Origin: an uncultured Bacteroidales bacterium
Lineage (GTDB): Bacteria; Bacteroidota; Bacteroidia; Bacteroidales; Bacteroidaceae
Assembly: GCA_945837185.1 (NCBI GenBank)
Contig: CAMAMZ010000133.1
Span: forward strand, 1-5,033
Reading direction: 5' to 3'
Length of the DNA stretch: 5,033 nucleotides
Of this stretch, positions 1-5,033 are shown in pieces; within the stretch, counting starts at the first letter, position 1; every line of letters starts with the position of its first letter. The notes beneath the pieces were generated by a model. The model was not told the DNA's origin and ran no database searches. It worked only from the letters and a program-made list of their open reading frames with translations. A program made the position numbers and the translations under genes.

Positions 1-81
1 TATGTCAACTTACTTGGCAAAGTATCTAAAGATAAATGGCGAAGTATCTAAAGATAAATGGCGAAGTATGTCAACATACTT
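1..81. repeat. 22-bp-period array of imperfect palindromes (about four units)
   Basis: Positions 20-41 and 42-63 are identical 22-bp direct repeats. In the same register, 64-81 and 1-15 are related units, so unit starts fall at about -2 (cut by the window edge), 20, 42 and 64. Each unit is an 18-bp imperfect palindrome, separated from the next by a 4-bp spacer GGCA or GGCG. Two palindrome types occur. The outer type (units 1 and 4) is AAGTATGTCAACATACTT, perfect in unit 4 with arms AAGTATG/CATACTT; unit 1 has one change. The inner type (units 2 and 3) is AAGTATCTAAAGATAAAT, with two arm mismatches. The array may continue left of the window. It could be a protein-binding array, since 22 bp is about two helical turns, or a dispersed intergenic repeat. 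The sequence does not decide between these. Confidence 0.8.
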
Positions 82-86
82 TTTTT
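64..86 (+). terminator. possible rightward Rho-independent terminator formed by the last array unit
   Basis: The arms AAGTATG (64-70) and CATACTT (75-81) form a 7-bp stem around a TCAA tetraloop. The T-run 80-86 follows directly. The stem is AT-rich and weak. It would end a plus-strand transcript from a gene left of the window, which cannot be seen. The same hairpin is also a unit of the 22-bp array, so the T-run may be coincidental. On the minus strand the stem is followed by CGCC, so it does not work as a terminator for the phosphatase operon. Confidence 0.35.
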
Positions 87-97
87 GGGTATTTTTG

Positions 98-143
98 CGC
101 TCTAAGACACCTGTCAGACACTTGTCTTTGTTTCTAAAGAGCG
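98..143. repeat. two tandem 11-bp palindromic units inside a longer inverted repeat
   Basis: Two adjacent 11-mers, AGACACCTGTC (105-115) and AGACACTTGTC (116-126), differ at one base. Each contains the inverted repeat GACA-N2-TGTC. Around them, CGCTCT (98-103) pairs with AGAGCG (138-143), and AAGACA (104-109) pairs with TGTCTT (123-128). A bulged 12-bp stem is therefore possible in RNA. The element begins about 11 nt after the phosphatase stop codon, so it lies in the 3' untranslated region of that operon. No T-run follows on either strand, so it is not a standard terminator. It could be an operator with one-helical-turn phasing or a 3' stabilising structure. Confidence 0.55.
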
Positions 144-153
144 AAGGAGGAAA

Positions 154-1143
154 TTAGCGTGTTTGCTTGACACTATAGAGCGCCTTTCCCTCTTTGTCTA
201 TCATGTGCAGGCACAACTCCTGTTTCGTAGCACTCAGCACGGCAAAACCTGTGGCAGGCGAGCAGAACTGTGTACCCTCAGTGGCCTTTACCTTGCGCGA
301 CAAGGCCCCAGCGGAATTTACCACATAGGCTATCGGGTCGGAAGGACGGGTAATATACTGGAAGTTGTGGATATGTCCGCAGACATACATGGCCACCTTT
401 TTCTGATAACGATGCAGGATGGGCAACACACGTTGCTGCATAGCTTCCTGCTCGGCAATCTCTTTCTTTGTTTCCGCATAGATAGGATGATGCCCCACTA
501 CTACAACCCAATCCTCCTGGGCCGACTGCAATGTAGCATCCAACCACCGCAGCTGTTCCTCCACATCCTGCTTGCAGGCATCGGGATACTTGTCTGTTTC
601 CTGGCGATATTTATCAATGAGCGGGGTGGTGTCGATGAGTACCATACGCACACTGACGCCCTTCTTTTCATCGACAAACACTTTCGAATAGTAACGGCCT
701 TCCATCTGCCAGCGTCGGCTCACCTTCGCATAGTCGAGCACAGCCTGCGTATTGCCGCGGTATTCATGGTTGCCCAACACAGGATACCAGCTAATCATCA
801 GTTCGGGATGAGCATAAATCAACTCATAGTTGGTGAGCCATAAGGGGTCGTTCACAGAAGCCACGCCATCAAAATGGTGCACATCACCTGCCGCTATCAC
901 AGCCTCTGGCCCTATCTCCTCCGCCATATTGCCCATCAGTTCGGCTATGGGTTTCTGGTCGTAGTAGCCATTGCGTCCCAAGTCGTTGGCAATGAAAAGA
1001 TTCACATCACCCTTCAAGGCCTTCCATTCAGCGGGAGTCTGGCCCTTTATGCCCAGGGCACACACCGCAAACAGGAGCGATAATAAGAGGCGGTAGCAAT
1101 ACTTGCTACCCCACTCTTTCTTAATAATCATATTTGCTCGCAT
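154..1143 (-). CDS. secreted purple-acid-phosphatase-like metallophosphoesterase
   Basis: This 329-residue protein probably hydrolyses phosphate monoesters outside the cytoplasm. An N-terminal signal peptide is visible: Lys8/Lys9, then the hydrophobic run LLLSLLFAVCALGI, with cleavage probably near residue 34. Cys28 lacks a convincing lipobox. The calcineurin-like metal motifs appear in order: NDLG (Asp54), GDVHH (Asp87), GNHE (Asn125, His126), GHHP (His218, His219) and GHIHN (His257, His259). Overall layout and many residues, such as the stretch after GNHE running to RRW and the GHIHNFQY region, resemble mammalian tartrate-resistant acid phosphatase. One family residue differs: the metal-binding Tyr of GDxxY is His90. 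The gene starts 3 nt after the receptor stop codon, which implies co-transcription and perhaps translational coupling. An alternative start is Met5 (ATG at 1129-1131); neither start has a clear Shine-Dalgarno. The phosphatase family call is firm. The substrate is unknown; phytate or nucleotides are only possibilities. Confidence 0.93.
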   Translation of the reverse strand: MRANMIIKKEWGSKYCYRLLLSLLFAVCALGIKGQTPAEWKALKGDVNLFIANDLGRNGYYDQKPIAELMGNMAEEIGPEAVIAAGDVHHFDGVASVNDPLWLTNYELIYAHPELMISWYPVLGNHEYRGNTQAVLDYAKVSRRWQMEGRYYSKVFVDEKKGVSVRMVLIDTTPLIDKYRQETDKYPDACKQDVEEQLRWLDATLQSAQEDWVVVVGHHPIYAETKKEIAEQEAMQQRVLPILHRYQKKVAMYVCGHIHNFQYITRPSDPIAYVVNSAGALSRKVKATEGTQFCSPATGFAVLSATKQELCLHMIDKEGKALYSVKQTR

Positions 1144-1146
1144 GGG

Positions 1147-3960
1147 TTATAGATTAATTTTAAATCCGGCATTCACTTTCACACCATAGTATTCCACCTG
1201 CATGGTGCGGTTCTTAGTACCCTGATAGTAGCGCAAGGGCTGGTTGAGCAGGTTGTTGGCCTCAGCAAACAACGTGAACTTGGTTTGCTTGCCCCAGGTA
1301 TAGGAAGCGTTGAAGTCGAGATAGTTCACCTTATCATAATAACGGTCAAGCTCTCTGCTACCTGTATTCATCATATCGATGAAGGAAGAGGCGAAGTTAT
1401 ACGACAGGCGCATGTTCCAACCCTTGTTCTCAAAATAGAGCGAAGCGTTGGCAGTATGTTCCGGCGAACCAGCCATCTTCACATCGTCGCTATCCTCAAT
1501 GCCCAATCTACTGTTGTAGTTGCGTGTGGTAGAGTATGTATAGGTGTAGTTACCATAGAAACCTACACATTTCAGTTCGGGTGCGATAAATCCGAAGTCA
1601 CGCTGGTAGGCAGCCTCCACACCATACACACGAGCGTCGTAGGCATTCATGTTCTGTGTCACCTCAAAGACTTCCTCATTTCCTGTCAGTCCGAGTTCCG
1701 ATCCTTTGTAGTAACCGAGGGTCTCCACGTTCACGTTCTTCACGTCTTTGTAGAACACACCCAGACTTACCATACCGATGCTCTGGAAATAATGGTCTAT
1801 CGAGAGGTCAACGTTCCATGCTGTTGTGGGCTTGATGTTCGGATCGCCGATTGTAGCCTCCTGGTCAGCGAGGTTGAAACTCTTGTTAGCCACCAATGCC
1901 GAGTATTTGGGGCGTGAGAGGGTTTTGGTGATAGAAGCTCTAACACTTCCGTTTTCATTCATCTTGTATTTCAGCAACAAGCTGGGCAGCAGGTTGGTAT
2001 AGCTGTTACGGTATTCGCCTGTTGGCTTAAGCGACTCATTCTCATCCTCGTCCATCGTATAGTTCACACCGCTGGTTTTCAACTGGGTGTGTTCCACACG
2101 CACACCAAGGGTAGCATCCAGTTTATTGCCCAATTTCTGGTCCCAACGCAGATAGCCTGCATGAATCTGTTCCGTAGCCTCATAGTTGCCCGCTTCTTCC
2201 TCATACAATTCCGCACCATCGGCACGGTTGAATTGCAGTGCACCGAGATAAGACTTGCTCACAAAGGCCGTTCCTGCCGGATACTGACTGCCAGGCATGA
2301 ATCCTGAGCGTATCTGATAGGTGAGGTTTGTTTTCCAGTCGGGTATATACTGGTCTATTACGTCGGCATAATCATAATAGGCCGTGTTGCGCTCTTTGTC
2401 CTTGCGCGTGTATTTATAACCAAACTTAAGGGTATTGCCATACTTACCCTTCTGCAAGGGCAGCGTGAAGTTGATACGTTCCTTCCACTCATTCTCTTTG
2501 ATGGCCTGATCGGAATTGGTAAACTCGTCAACCGACCATTTTGCTTCATTGTAGGAGGGTATGGCCAATGTAGAATAAGGCTGCTTGCCCCCAACATCCT
2601 GGAACGAGTCACCCCAGTTAAGTTCATCACTTCCTTTGAGTTTCAGACCGATATAGCGCTCGTTGGGACGGTCTTCCGTGGCACGTGCATAGCTGGATGC
2701 CCAGTCCACCTTCAGACTACCAAAATTGTGTTCGCCATCCAAGGTGAAGTCCATGGTTTGTTGCAGTTCCAAACGTGCATCCTTGTTGTCGCTGGAACCA
2801 GCCTTTGTCTGCAGCACCACACTCTGGCTACTTGCTTTCGATGTGAGCTTCTTGTAGCTGATACGGTAACGGTTCTCCCAGTCGCTACGACGGTTGTAGA
2901 TACCCTTGAACGAAATCTTGTGCTGTGGGTTAAATACATAATCCGTGGCCAGAGAATAGCTCTGTCGCTCACGTGTTACATAATATTGGCGCACCTGTGC
3001 TTCCTTGAGCAGCACCTTGCCATCCTCTTCCTCATATTCAAACTCCGTGTTGTCGGAACCACCCGGTGCATATTGGTAAGAGGCACTGGCCATCACACCC
3101 AGACGGTCGTTAAAGAAACGGTCGCCCCATGTGCCTCCAAGACTCCACTGCTGCTTGCCGGAAATCCATGTGTGTCCCAGTGAACCCGTGAAGTTGAGCA
3201 CACGTCGGAAAGGTGTATTCTTCGTGATGAGGTTGATGGAACCACCAATGGCATCGCCATCCATATCAGATGTCACCACCTTCGACACCTCTATTGTCTG
3301 CACCATGTCGGCAGGAATCAAGTCGAGCTGCACATTACGCGTATCACCTTCGGCCGATGGCAGACGGTTACCGTTTACCGTTACCGATGTCAGGTCGGCA
3401 CTTGTGCCGCGCACCTGTCCGAAGCGTGCCTCACCCTGGTCATATTGCACATTGATACCATTGATACGCTTCAGTGCATCACCGATGTTTGAATCAGGAA
3501 ACTTGCCCACTTGGTCGGCACTCACCACATTGGTGACCCCCATGGCACCTTTCTGCATCTGCAAGGCCTTGCGCTGACCGGTAAACACACCCTTCACTTT
3601 CACCTCACTCAACTCCAAGCCCTCTTTCATCACAATATCCGCTACATGCTCCTTGCCTGTAACGTTCACCTTTTTATATATAGGCGTATAACCAATGTAG
3701 GTTACCTTGAGCGTATAGGTGCCCGGCTTCAGGTTAGGCAGCTTGTAAAAGCCATTGATGTCGGCCGTAACACCCGTTTGCAATCCTTCAATCTGCACGG
3801 TAGCACCAGGCAGTGTGTGACGTTCTGCATCCGTCACTTGTCCGCTGATAATACCGAATCCTGGGTCATCTGTCTTCTCTGTGGCACCCACTGCACCAGC
3901 CATTGCCGCCACAGCCAAACAGGTAGCCACCACTCTTCTCATACTTTTCATACATTTCAT
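1147..3960 (-). CDS. TonB-dependent outer-membrane receptor with N-terminal carboxypeptidase-regulatory-like domain
   Basis: This 937-residue protein is an outer-membrane active transporter powered by TonB/ExbBD. Residues 1-26 form a signal peptide (Arg8/Arg9, hydrophobic core, cleavage probably after VGA). Residues 37-113 are a CarboxypepD_reg-like beta-sandwich (ISGQVTDAE, PGATVQIEG, GFYKLPNLKPGTYTLKV). LSEVKVKG (117-124) resembles the start of a plug region. The plug, about 135-248, contains KFPDSNIGDALKRINGINV, VRGTSADLTSV, NGNRL and IEVSK, then GDAIGGSINLITK. This pattern resembles the Xanthomonas/Caulobacter-type receptor family (TIGR01782). The rest is a beta-barrel ending in GFKINL. 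The start chosen is ATG at 3958-3960, after an A-rich leader. An in-frame TTG at 3985-3987 is rejected because it lies inside the -7 promoter element. ATGs at residues 4 and 7 are also possible. No SusD-like gene follows; the next gene is the phosphatase. The ligand is unknown, but the promoter and partner suggest an organic phosphate. Confidence 0.95.
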   Translation of the reverse strand: MKCMKSMRRVVATCLAVAAMAGAVGATEKTDDPGFGIISGQVTDAERHTLPGATVQIEGLQTGVTADINGFYKLPNLKPGTYTLKVTYIGYTPIYKKVNVTGKEHVADIVMKEGLELSEVKVKGVFTGQRKALQMQKGAMGVTNVVSADQVGKFPDSNIGDALKRINGINVQYDQGEARFGQVRGTSADLTSVTVNGNRLPSAEGDTRNVQLDLIPADMVQTIEVSKVVTSDMDGDAIGGSINLITKNTPFRRVLNFTGSLGHTWISGKQQWSLGGTWGDRFFNDRLGVMASASYQYAPGGSDNTEFEYEEEDGKVLLKEAQVRQYYVTRERQSYSLATDYVFNPQHKISFKGIYNRRSDWENRYRISYKKLTSKASSQSVVLQTKAGSSDNKDARLELQQTMDFTLDGEHNFGSLKVDWASSYARATEDRPNERYIGLKLKGSDELNWGDSFQDVGGKQPYSTLAIPSYNEAKWSVDEFTNSDQAIKENEWKERINFTLPLQKGKYGNTLKFGYKYTRKDKERNTAYYDYADVIDQYIPDWKTNLTYQIRSGFMPGSQYPAGTAFVSKSYLGALQFNRADGAELYEEEAGNYEATEQIHAGYLRWDQKLGNKLDATLGVRVEHTQLKTSGVNYTMDEDENESLKPTGEYRNSYTNLLPSLLLKYKMNENGSVRASITKTLSRPKYSALVANKSFNLADQEATIGDPNIKPTTAWNVDLSIDHYFQSIGMVSLGVFYKDVKNVNVETLGYYKGSELGLTGNEEVFEVTQNMNAYDARVYGVEAAYQRDFGFIAPELKCVGFYGNYTYTYSTTRNYNSRLGIEDSDDVKMAGSPEHTANASLYFENKGWNMRLSYNFASSFIDMMNTGSRELDRYYDKVNYLDFNASYTWGKQTKFTLFAEANNLLNQPLRYYQGTKNRTMQVEYYGVKVNAGFKINL

Positions 3961-3984
3961 TTTTTTGGGTTTTATTTCCGTTTG

Positions 3985-3992
3985 CAAAGGTA
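3985..3992 (-). promoter_or_regulatory. proximal -7 element of the receptor-phosphatase operon
   Basis: On the minus strand this reads TACCTTTG, an exact match to the Bacteroidetes -7 consensus TAnnTTTG. Transcription would begin near 3978-3981, giving a leader of about 20 nt before the ATG at 3960. No good TTTG -33 element lies at the usual distance; a Pho-box-like repeat fills that place. The start site is inferred from the consensus. Confidence 0.65.
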
Positions 3993-4002
3993 GGTTAAGC
4001 GT

Positions 4003-4020
4003 GTTACAGTATTATAACAG
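4003..4020 (-). promoter_or_regulatory. Pho-box-like direct repeat (candidate PhoB binding site)
   Basis: On the minus strand, two 7-bp half-sites, CTGTTAT (4020-4014) and CTGTAAC (4009-4003), are separated by AATA. Against the enterobacterial PhoB box CTGTCATAWAWCTGTMAY, 16 of 18 positions agree; the differences are T for C at position 5 and T for A at position 10. The box ends 10 nt before the -7 element, the spacing at which Pho boxes replace the -35 element in activated promoters. It faces an operon with a secreted acid-phosphatase-like enzyme, which fits a phosphate-starvation role. The same bases also contain an inverted repeat, TGTTA-N8-TAACA (4002-4019), so a different regulator is possible. 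That Bacteroidetes PhoB uses the same consensus is an assumption. Confidence 0.6.
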
Positions 4021-4050
4021 GCATGCTAAACGAATACTACGAAATAATTA

Positions 4051-4084
4051 CAAAGATATTACAACCCACTATCATCAGCGCAAA
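4051..4084 (-). promoter_or_regulatory. possible distal promoter for the receptor operon
   Basis: On the minus strand TATCTTTG (4058-4051) matches TAnnTTTG exactly, and TTTG (4084-4081) lies 22 nt upstream as a possible -33 element. This gap is slightly longer than usual for Bacteroidetes promoters. Transcription from here would give a leader of roughly 85 nt that runs through the Pho-box-like repeat. It could supply basal expression. In AT-rich DNA such a match can also arise by chance. Confidence 0.35.
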
Positions 4085-4150
4085 ATGTGTTACTCTTCTA
4101 TAGAAAAACAGACATAAAGAAATATGAAGATGTTAAAAAGCGTATATTTG

Positions 4151-4181
4151 TTGGAATGGTCGTTATTTTTTTCTACATTTG
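4151..4181 (+). promoter_or_regulatory. ndk promoter, Bacteroidetes -33/-7 type
   Basis: TACATTTG (4174-4181) matches the -7 consensus TAnnTTTG. TTG (4151-4153) lies 20 nt upstream, overlapped on its left by TTTG (4147-4150), and serves as the -33 element. Transcription would start near 4185, leaving a leader of about 46 nt. That leader is A/C-rich just before the ATG and has no Shine-Dalgarno, as is common in this phylum. A second -7-like octamer, TATATTTG (4143-4150), overlaps the -33 region and could be a weaker start. Confidence 0.65.
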
Positions 4182-4231
4182 CATAACAGAGATTAGACAA
4201 TATAAATCCTAACACTAACCGAACCCATACA

Positions 4232-4699
4232 ATGGCTATTGAAAAAACATTAGTACTCCTCAAGCCGTGCACCATGCAGCGTGCCCTTGCAGGTGAAATT
4301 ATCAGTATCTTTGAAAAGAAAGGTCTGCAGATTTGTGGTATGAAAATGATGCGCCTTACCGACGCACTCCTCTCCGAGCATTATGCGCACCTGAGCGAGA
4401 AGCCCTTCTTCCAGCGTGTGAAAGACGCCATGATGACAGCTCCCGTAGTGGCCATCTGTCTGTCGGGTGTTGATGCCATCGCTGCCGTACGCGCCCTTGC
4501 AGGTCCTACCAATGGTCGCAATGCTGCTCCCGGCACGATCCGTGGTTCTTACTGCATGAGTTTCCAGGAGAATATCGTACACGCTTCCGACTCGCCCGAA
4601 ACGGCAGCCGTAGAGCTGAAACGATTCTTCCGCGATGAGGAAATCTTCGAGTGGGACCAGTGTTCCTTCCCCTTCCTCTACGCCAACGACGAGTTCTAA
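4232..4699 (+). CDS. ndk: nucleoside diphosphate kinase
   Basis: This 155-residue cytoplasmic enzyme transfers the gamma-phosphate of ATP to nucleoside diphosphates through a phosphohistidine, keeping (d)NTP pools balanced. All expected active-site residues are visible and number as in the classic family once offset by one: Lys11 in LVLLKP, Tyr51 in EHYAHL, Arg87 and Thr93 in VRALAGPTN, Arg104 in GTIRGSY, Asn114, and the catalytic His117 in NIVHASDS. The C-terminal extension from about residue 135 to the final NDEF resembles Bacteroidales homologues. The protein is slightly longer than the roughly 143 residues of the E. coli enzyme. The ATG fits the conserved N-terminus (MAIEKTLVLLKP). The gene has its own promoter and is followed by a strong terminator, so it is probably monocistronic. 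Nothing links it functionally to the divergent receptor operon. Confidence 0.98.
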   Translation: MAIEKTLVLLKPCTMQRALAGEIISIFEKKGLQICGMKMMRLTDALLSEHYAHLSEKPFFQRVKDAMMTAPVVAICLSGVDAIAAVRALAGPTNGRNAAPGTIRGSYCMSFQENIVHASDSPETAAVELKRFFRDEEIFEWDQCSFPFLYANDEF

Positions 4700-4722
4700 A
4701 CCACAACCGTCAGCTAATTATA

Positions 4723-4761
4723 ACAGGGTGCTCAGCAGGCAAAGCCTGCCAAGCACCCTGT
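4723..4761 (+). other. long imperfect hairpin 3' of ndk
   Basis: The outer arms, 4723-4732 and 4752-4761, pair over 10 bp (ACAGGGTGCT with AGCACCCTGT). A two-base mismatch (CA opposite CA) separates them from an inner 6-bp stem GCAGGC/GCCTGC (4735-4740 with 4744-4749) closed by an AAA loop. No T-run follows, so it is unlikely to terminate by itself. It sits 23 nt after the ndk stop and directly before the true terminator. It may protect the ndk mRNA 3' end or be a dispersed intergenic repeat. Confidence 0.6.
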
Positions 4762-4763
4762 AT

Positions 4764-4797
4764 AAATCCCAAATCTGTTATCTGATTTGGGATTTTT
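4764..4797 (+). terminator. Rho-independent terminator of ndk
   Basis: AAATCCCAAATC (4764-4775) pairs perfectly over 12 bp with GATTTGGGATTT (4784-4795) around the 8-nt loop TGTTATCT. The T-run 4793-4797 continues from the stem. The flanking A-run and T-run favour the plus direction. Confidence 0.85.
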
Positions 4798-4809
4798 GTG
4801 GCTCAGTAG

Positions 4810-4842
4810 AAAAGGAGTGGGGAGATACTTTGCCCCCCACTC
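4810..4842 (-). terminator. probable terminator of the S46 peptidase gene
   Basis: Read on the minus strand, GAGTGGGG (4842-4835) pairs with CCCCACTC (4822-4815) around a 12-nt loop. CTTTTC follows at 4814-4809. The 8-bp stem is G/C-rich and begins about 34 nt past the peptidase stop codon, so position and orientation fit. The T-run is short, so efficiency may be moderate. Confidence 0.65.
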
Positions 4843-4876
4843 TCTTTCCACTGCACTCGTAGCTCCTCCCTTGCAT

Positions 4877-5033
4877 TTAGGGGGCAACCTGCATCTCCTT
4901 TAGCAGGCGGTCGGCATGCCCCCACTTGTCCATGAGGTAGAGCATGTAGCGGATGTCGACACAGATAGTGCGAGCCAAACGGCTGTCGTAATTGATGTCG
5001 GAAGAAAGGCTGTCCCAGTTTCCATCGAAAGCC
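4877..5033 (-). CDS. family S46 dipeptidyl-peptidase, C-terminal fragment (cut by window edge)
   Basis: Only the last 51 codons are present, ending at TAA (4879-4877); the gene continues beyond 5033. The fragment opens AFDGNWDSLSSD, continues through RTICVDIRYMLYLMDKWG, and ends KEMQVAP. This is the conserved end of S46 serine peptidases (the DPP7/DPP11 group), in which FDGNWE.M.GD and RTI.VDIRY.L..ID follow the catalytic Ser. Family members are periplasmic or surface enzymes that remove dipeptides from peptide N-termini and feed amino-acid fermentation in Bacteroidales. The catalytic residues lie outside the window, so activity and the DPP7 versus DPP11 subtype cannot be judged. The gene is convergent with ndk, with 177 nt between their stop codons. 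Confidence 0.85.
   Translation of the reverse strand, partial: AFDGNWDSLSSDINYDSRLARTICVDIRYMLYLMDKWGHADRLLKEMQVAP

Noticed and set aside
1..81. CRISPR array
   Set aside because: The units are only 22 bp apart with 4-bp constant spacers, so there are no unique spacers and no cas genes in view.
143..170. GGAGG followed by GTG on the plus strand, resembling a ribosome binding site and start
   Set aside because: The frame stops after three codons (GTG TTT GCT TGA), and the ribosomal signal is not typical for this phylum.
163..843. Plus-strand open frame of 226 codons opposite the phosphatase gene
   Set aside because: It lies wholly antisense to a gene whose catalytic motifs are all intact. 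Its translation shows no recognisable domain and it has no promoter or leader of its own.
1285..1917. Plus-strand open frame of 210 codons opposite the receptor gene
   Set aside because: It is antisense to the conserved beta-barrel coding sequence. The translation, rich in His, Val and Ile, is typical of a shadow frame.
3961..3987. TTG start that would add nine residues to the receptor
   Set aside because: The TTG is part of the TACCTTTG -7 element, so it would lie upstream of the predicted transcript start. The ATG at 3960 gives a normal signal peptide.
3511..3993. Plus-strand open frame of 160 codons opposite the receptor's N-terminus
   Set aside because: It is antisense to the signal peptide, regulatory-like domain and early plug. 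The protein is His/Leu-rich with no motif.
4090..4275. Minus-strand open frame of 61 codons across the ndk promoter and start
   Set aside because: It overlaps the ndk promoter and first codons antisense. It encodes a hydrophobic, unrecognised peptide that AT-rich intergenic DNA readily produces.
4635..4862. Plus-strand open frame of 75 codons over the ndk end and intergenic region
   Set aside because: It is out of frame with the conserved ndk C-terminus and runs through both terminator hairpins.

Overview
The window looks like chromosomal DNA from a Bacteroidales bacterium, most likely Prevotella or a close relative. Four things point that way: a TonB-dependent receptor with an N-terminal carboxypeptidase-regulatory-like domain; the C-terminus of a family S46 dipeptidyl-peptidase; promoters matching the Bacteroidetes -7 element TAnnTTTG; and gene starts without Shine-Dalgarno sequences. 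The species assignment is inference; no rRNA or other marker is present.

Layout. Positions 1-153 hold no gene. They contain a 22-bp-period array of imperfect palindromes (1-81) that ends in a T-run, then two tandem 11-bp units (105-126) inside a longer inverted repeat. Positions 154-3960 hold two minus-strand genes only 3 nt apart: a 937-residue TonB-dependent outer-membrane receptor, transcribed first, and a secreted purple-acid-phosphatase-like metallophosphoesterase. The 271-bp divergent region 3961-4231 drives this pair leftward and ndk (nucleoside diphosphate kinase, 4232-4699) rightward. Positions 4700-4876 separate ndk from a convergent minus-strand gene and hold hairpins facing both ways. 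The window closes with the last 51 codons of an S46 peptidase on the minus strand.

The most interesting result is in the divergent region. Directly upstream of the receptor's -7 element, on the receptor's strand, is CTGTTATAATACTGTAAC (4020 to 4003). It matches the enterobacterial PhoB box at 16 of 18 positions and lies 10 nt from the -7 element, where a Pho box normally stands in for the -35. The operon also encodes an exported acid-phosphatase-like enzyme. Together this suggests a phosphate-starvation operon in which the phosphatase releases phosphate from an organic phosphate and the receptor imports the ester or a related ligand. No SusD-like partner is present.

Other notable points are a His where the phosphatase family has its iron-binding Tyr, and the two helically phased repeat sets at the left edge. 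Substrate, ligand and regulation are inferred, not shown by the sequence.
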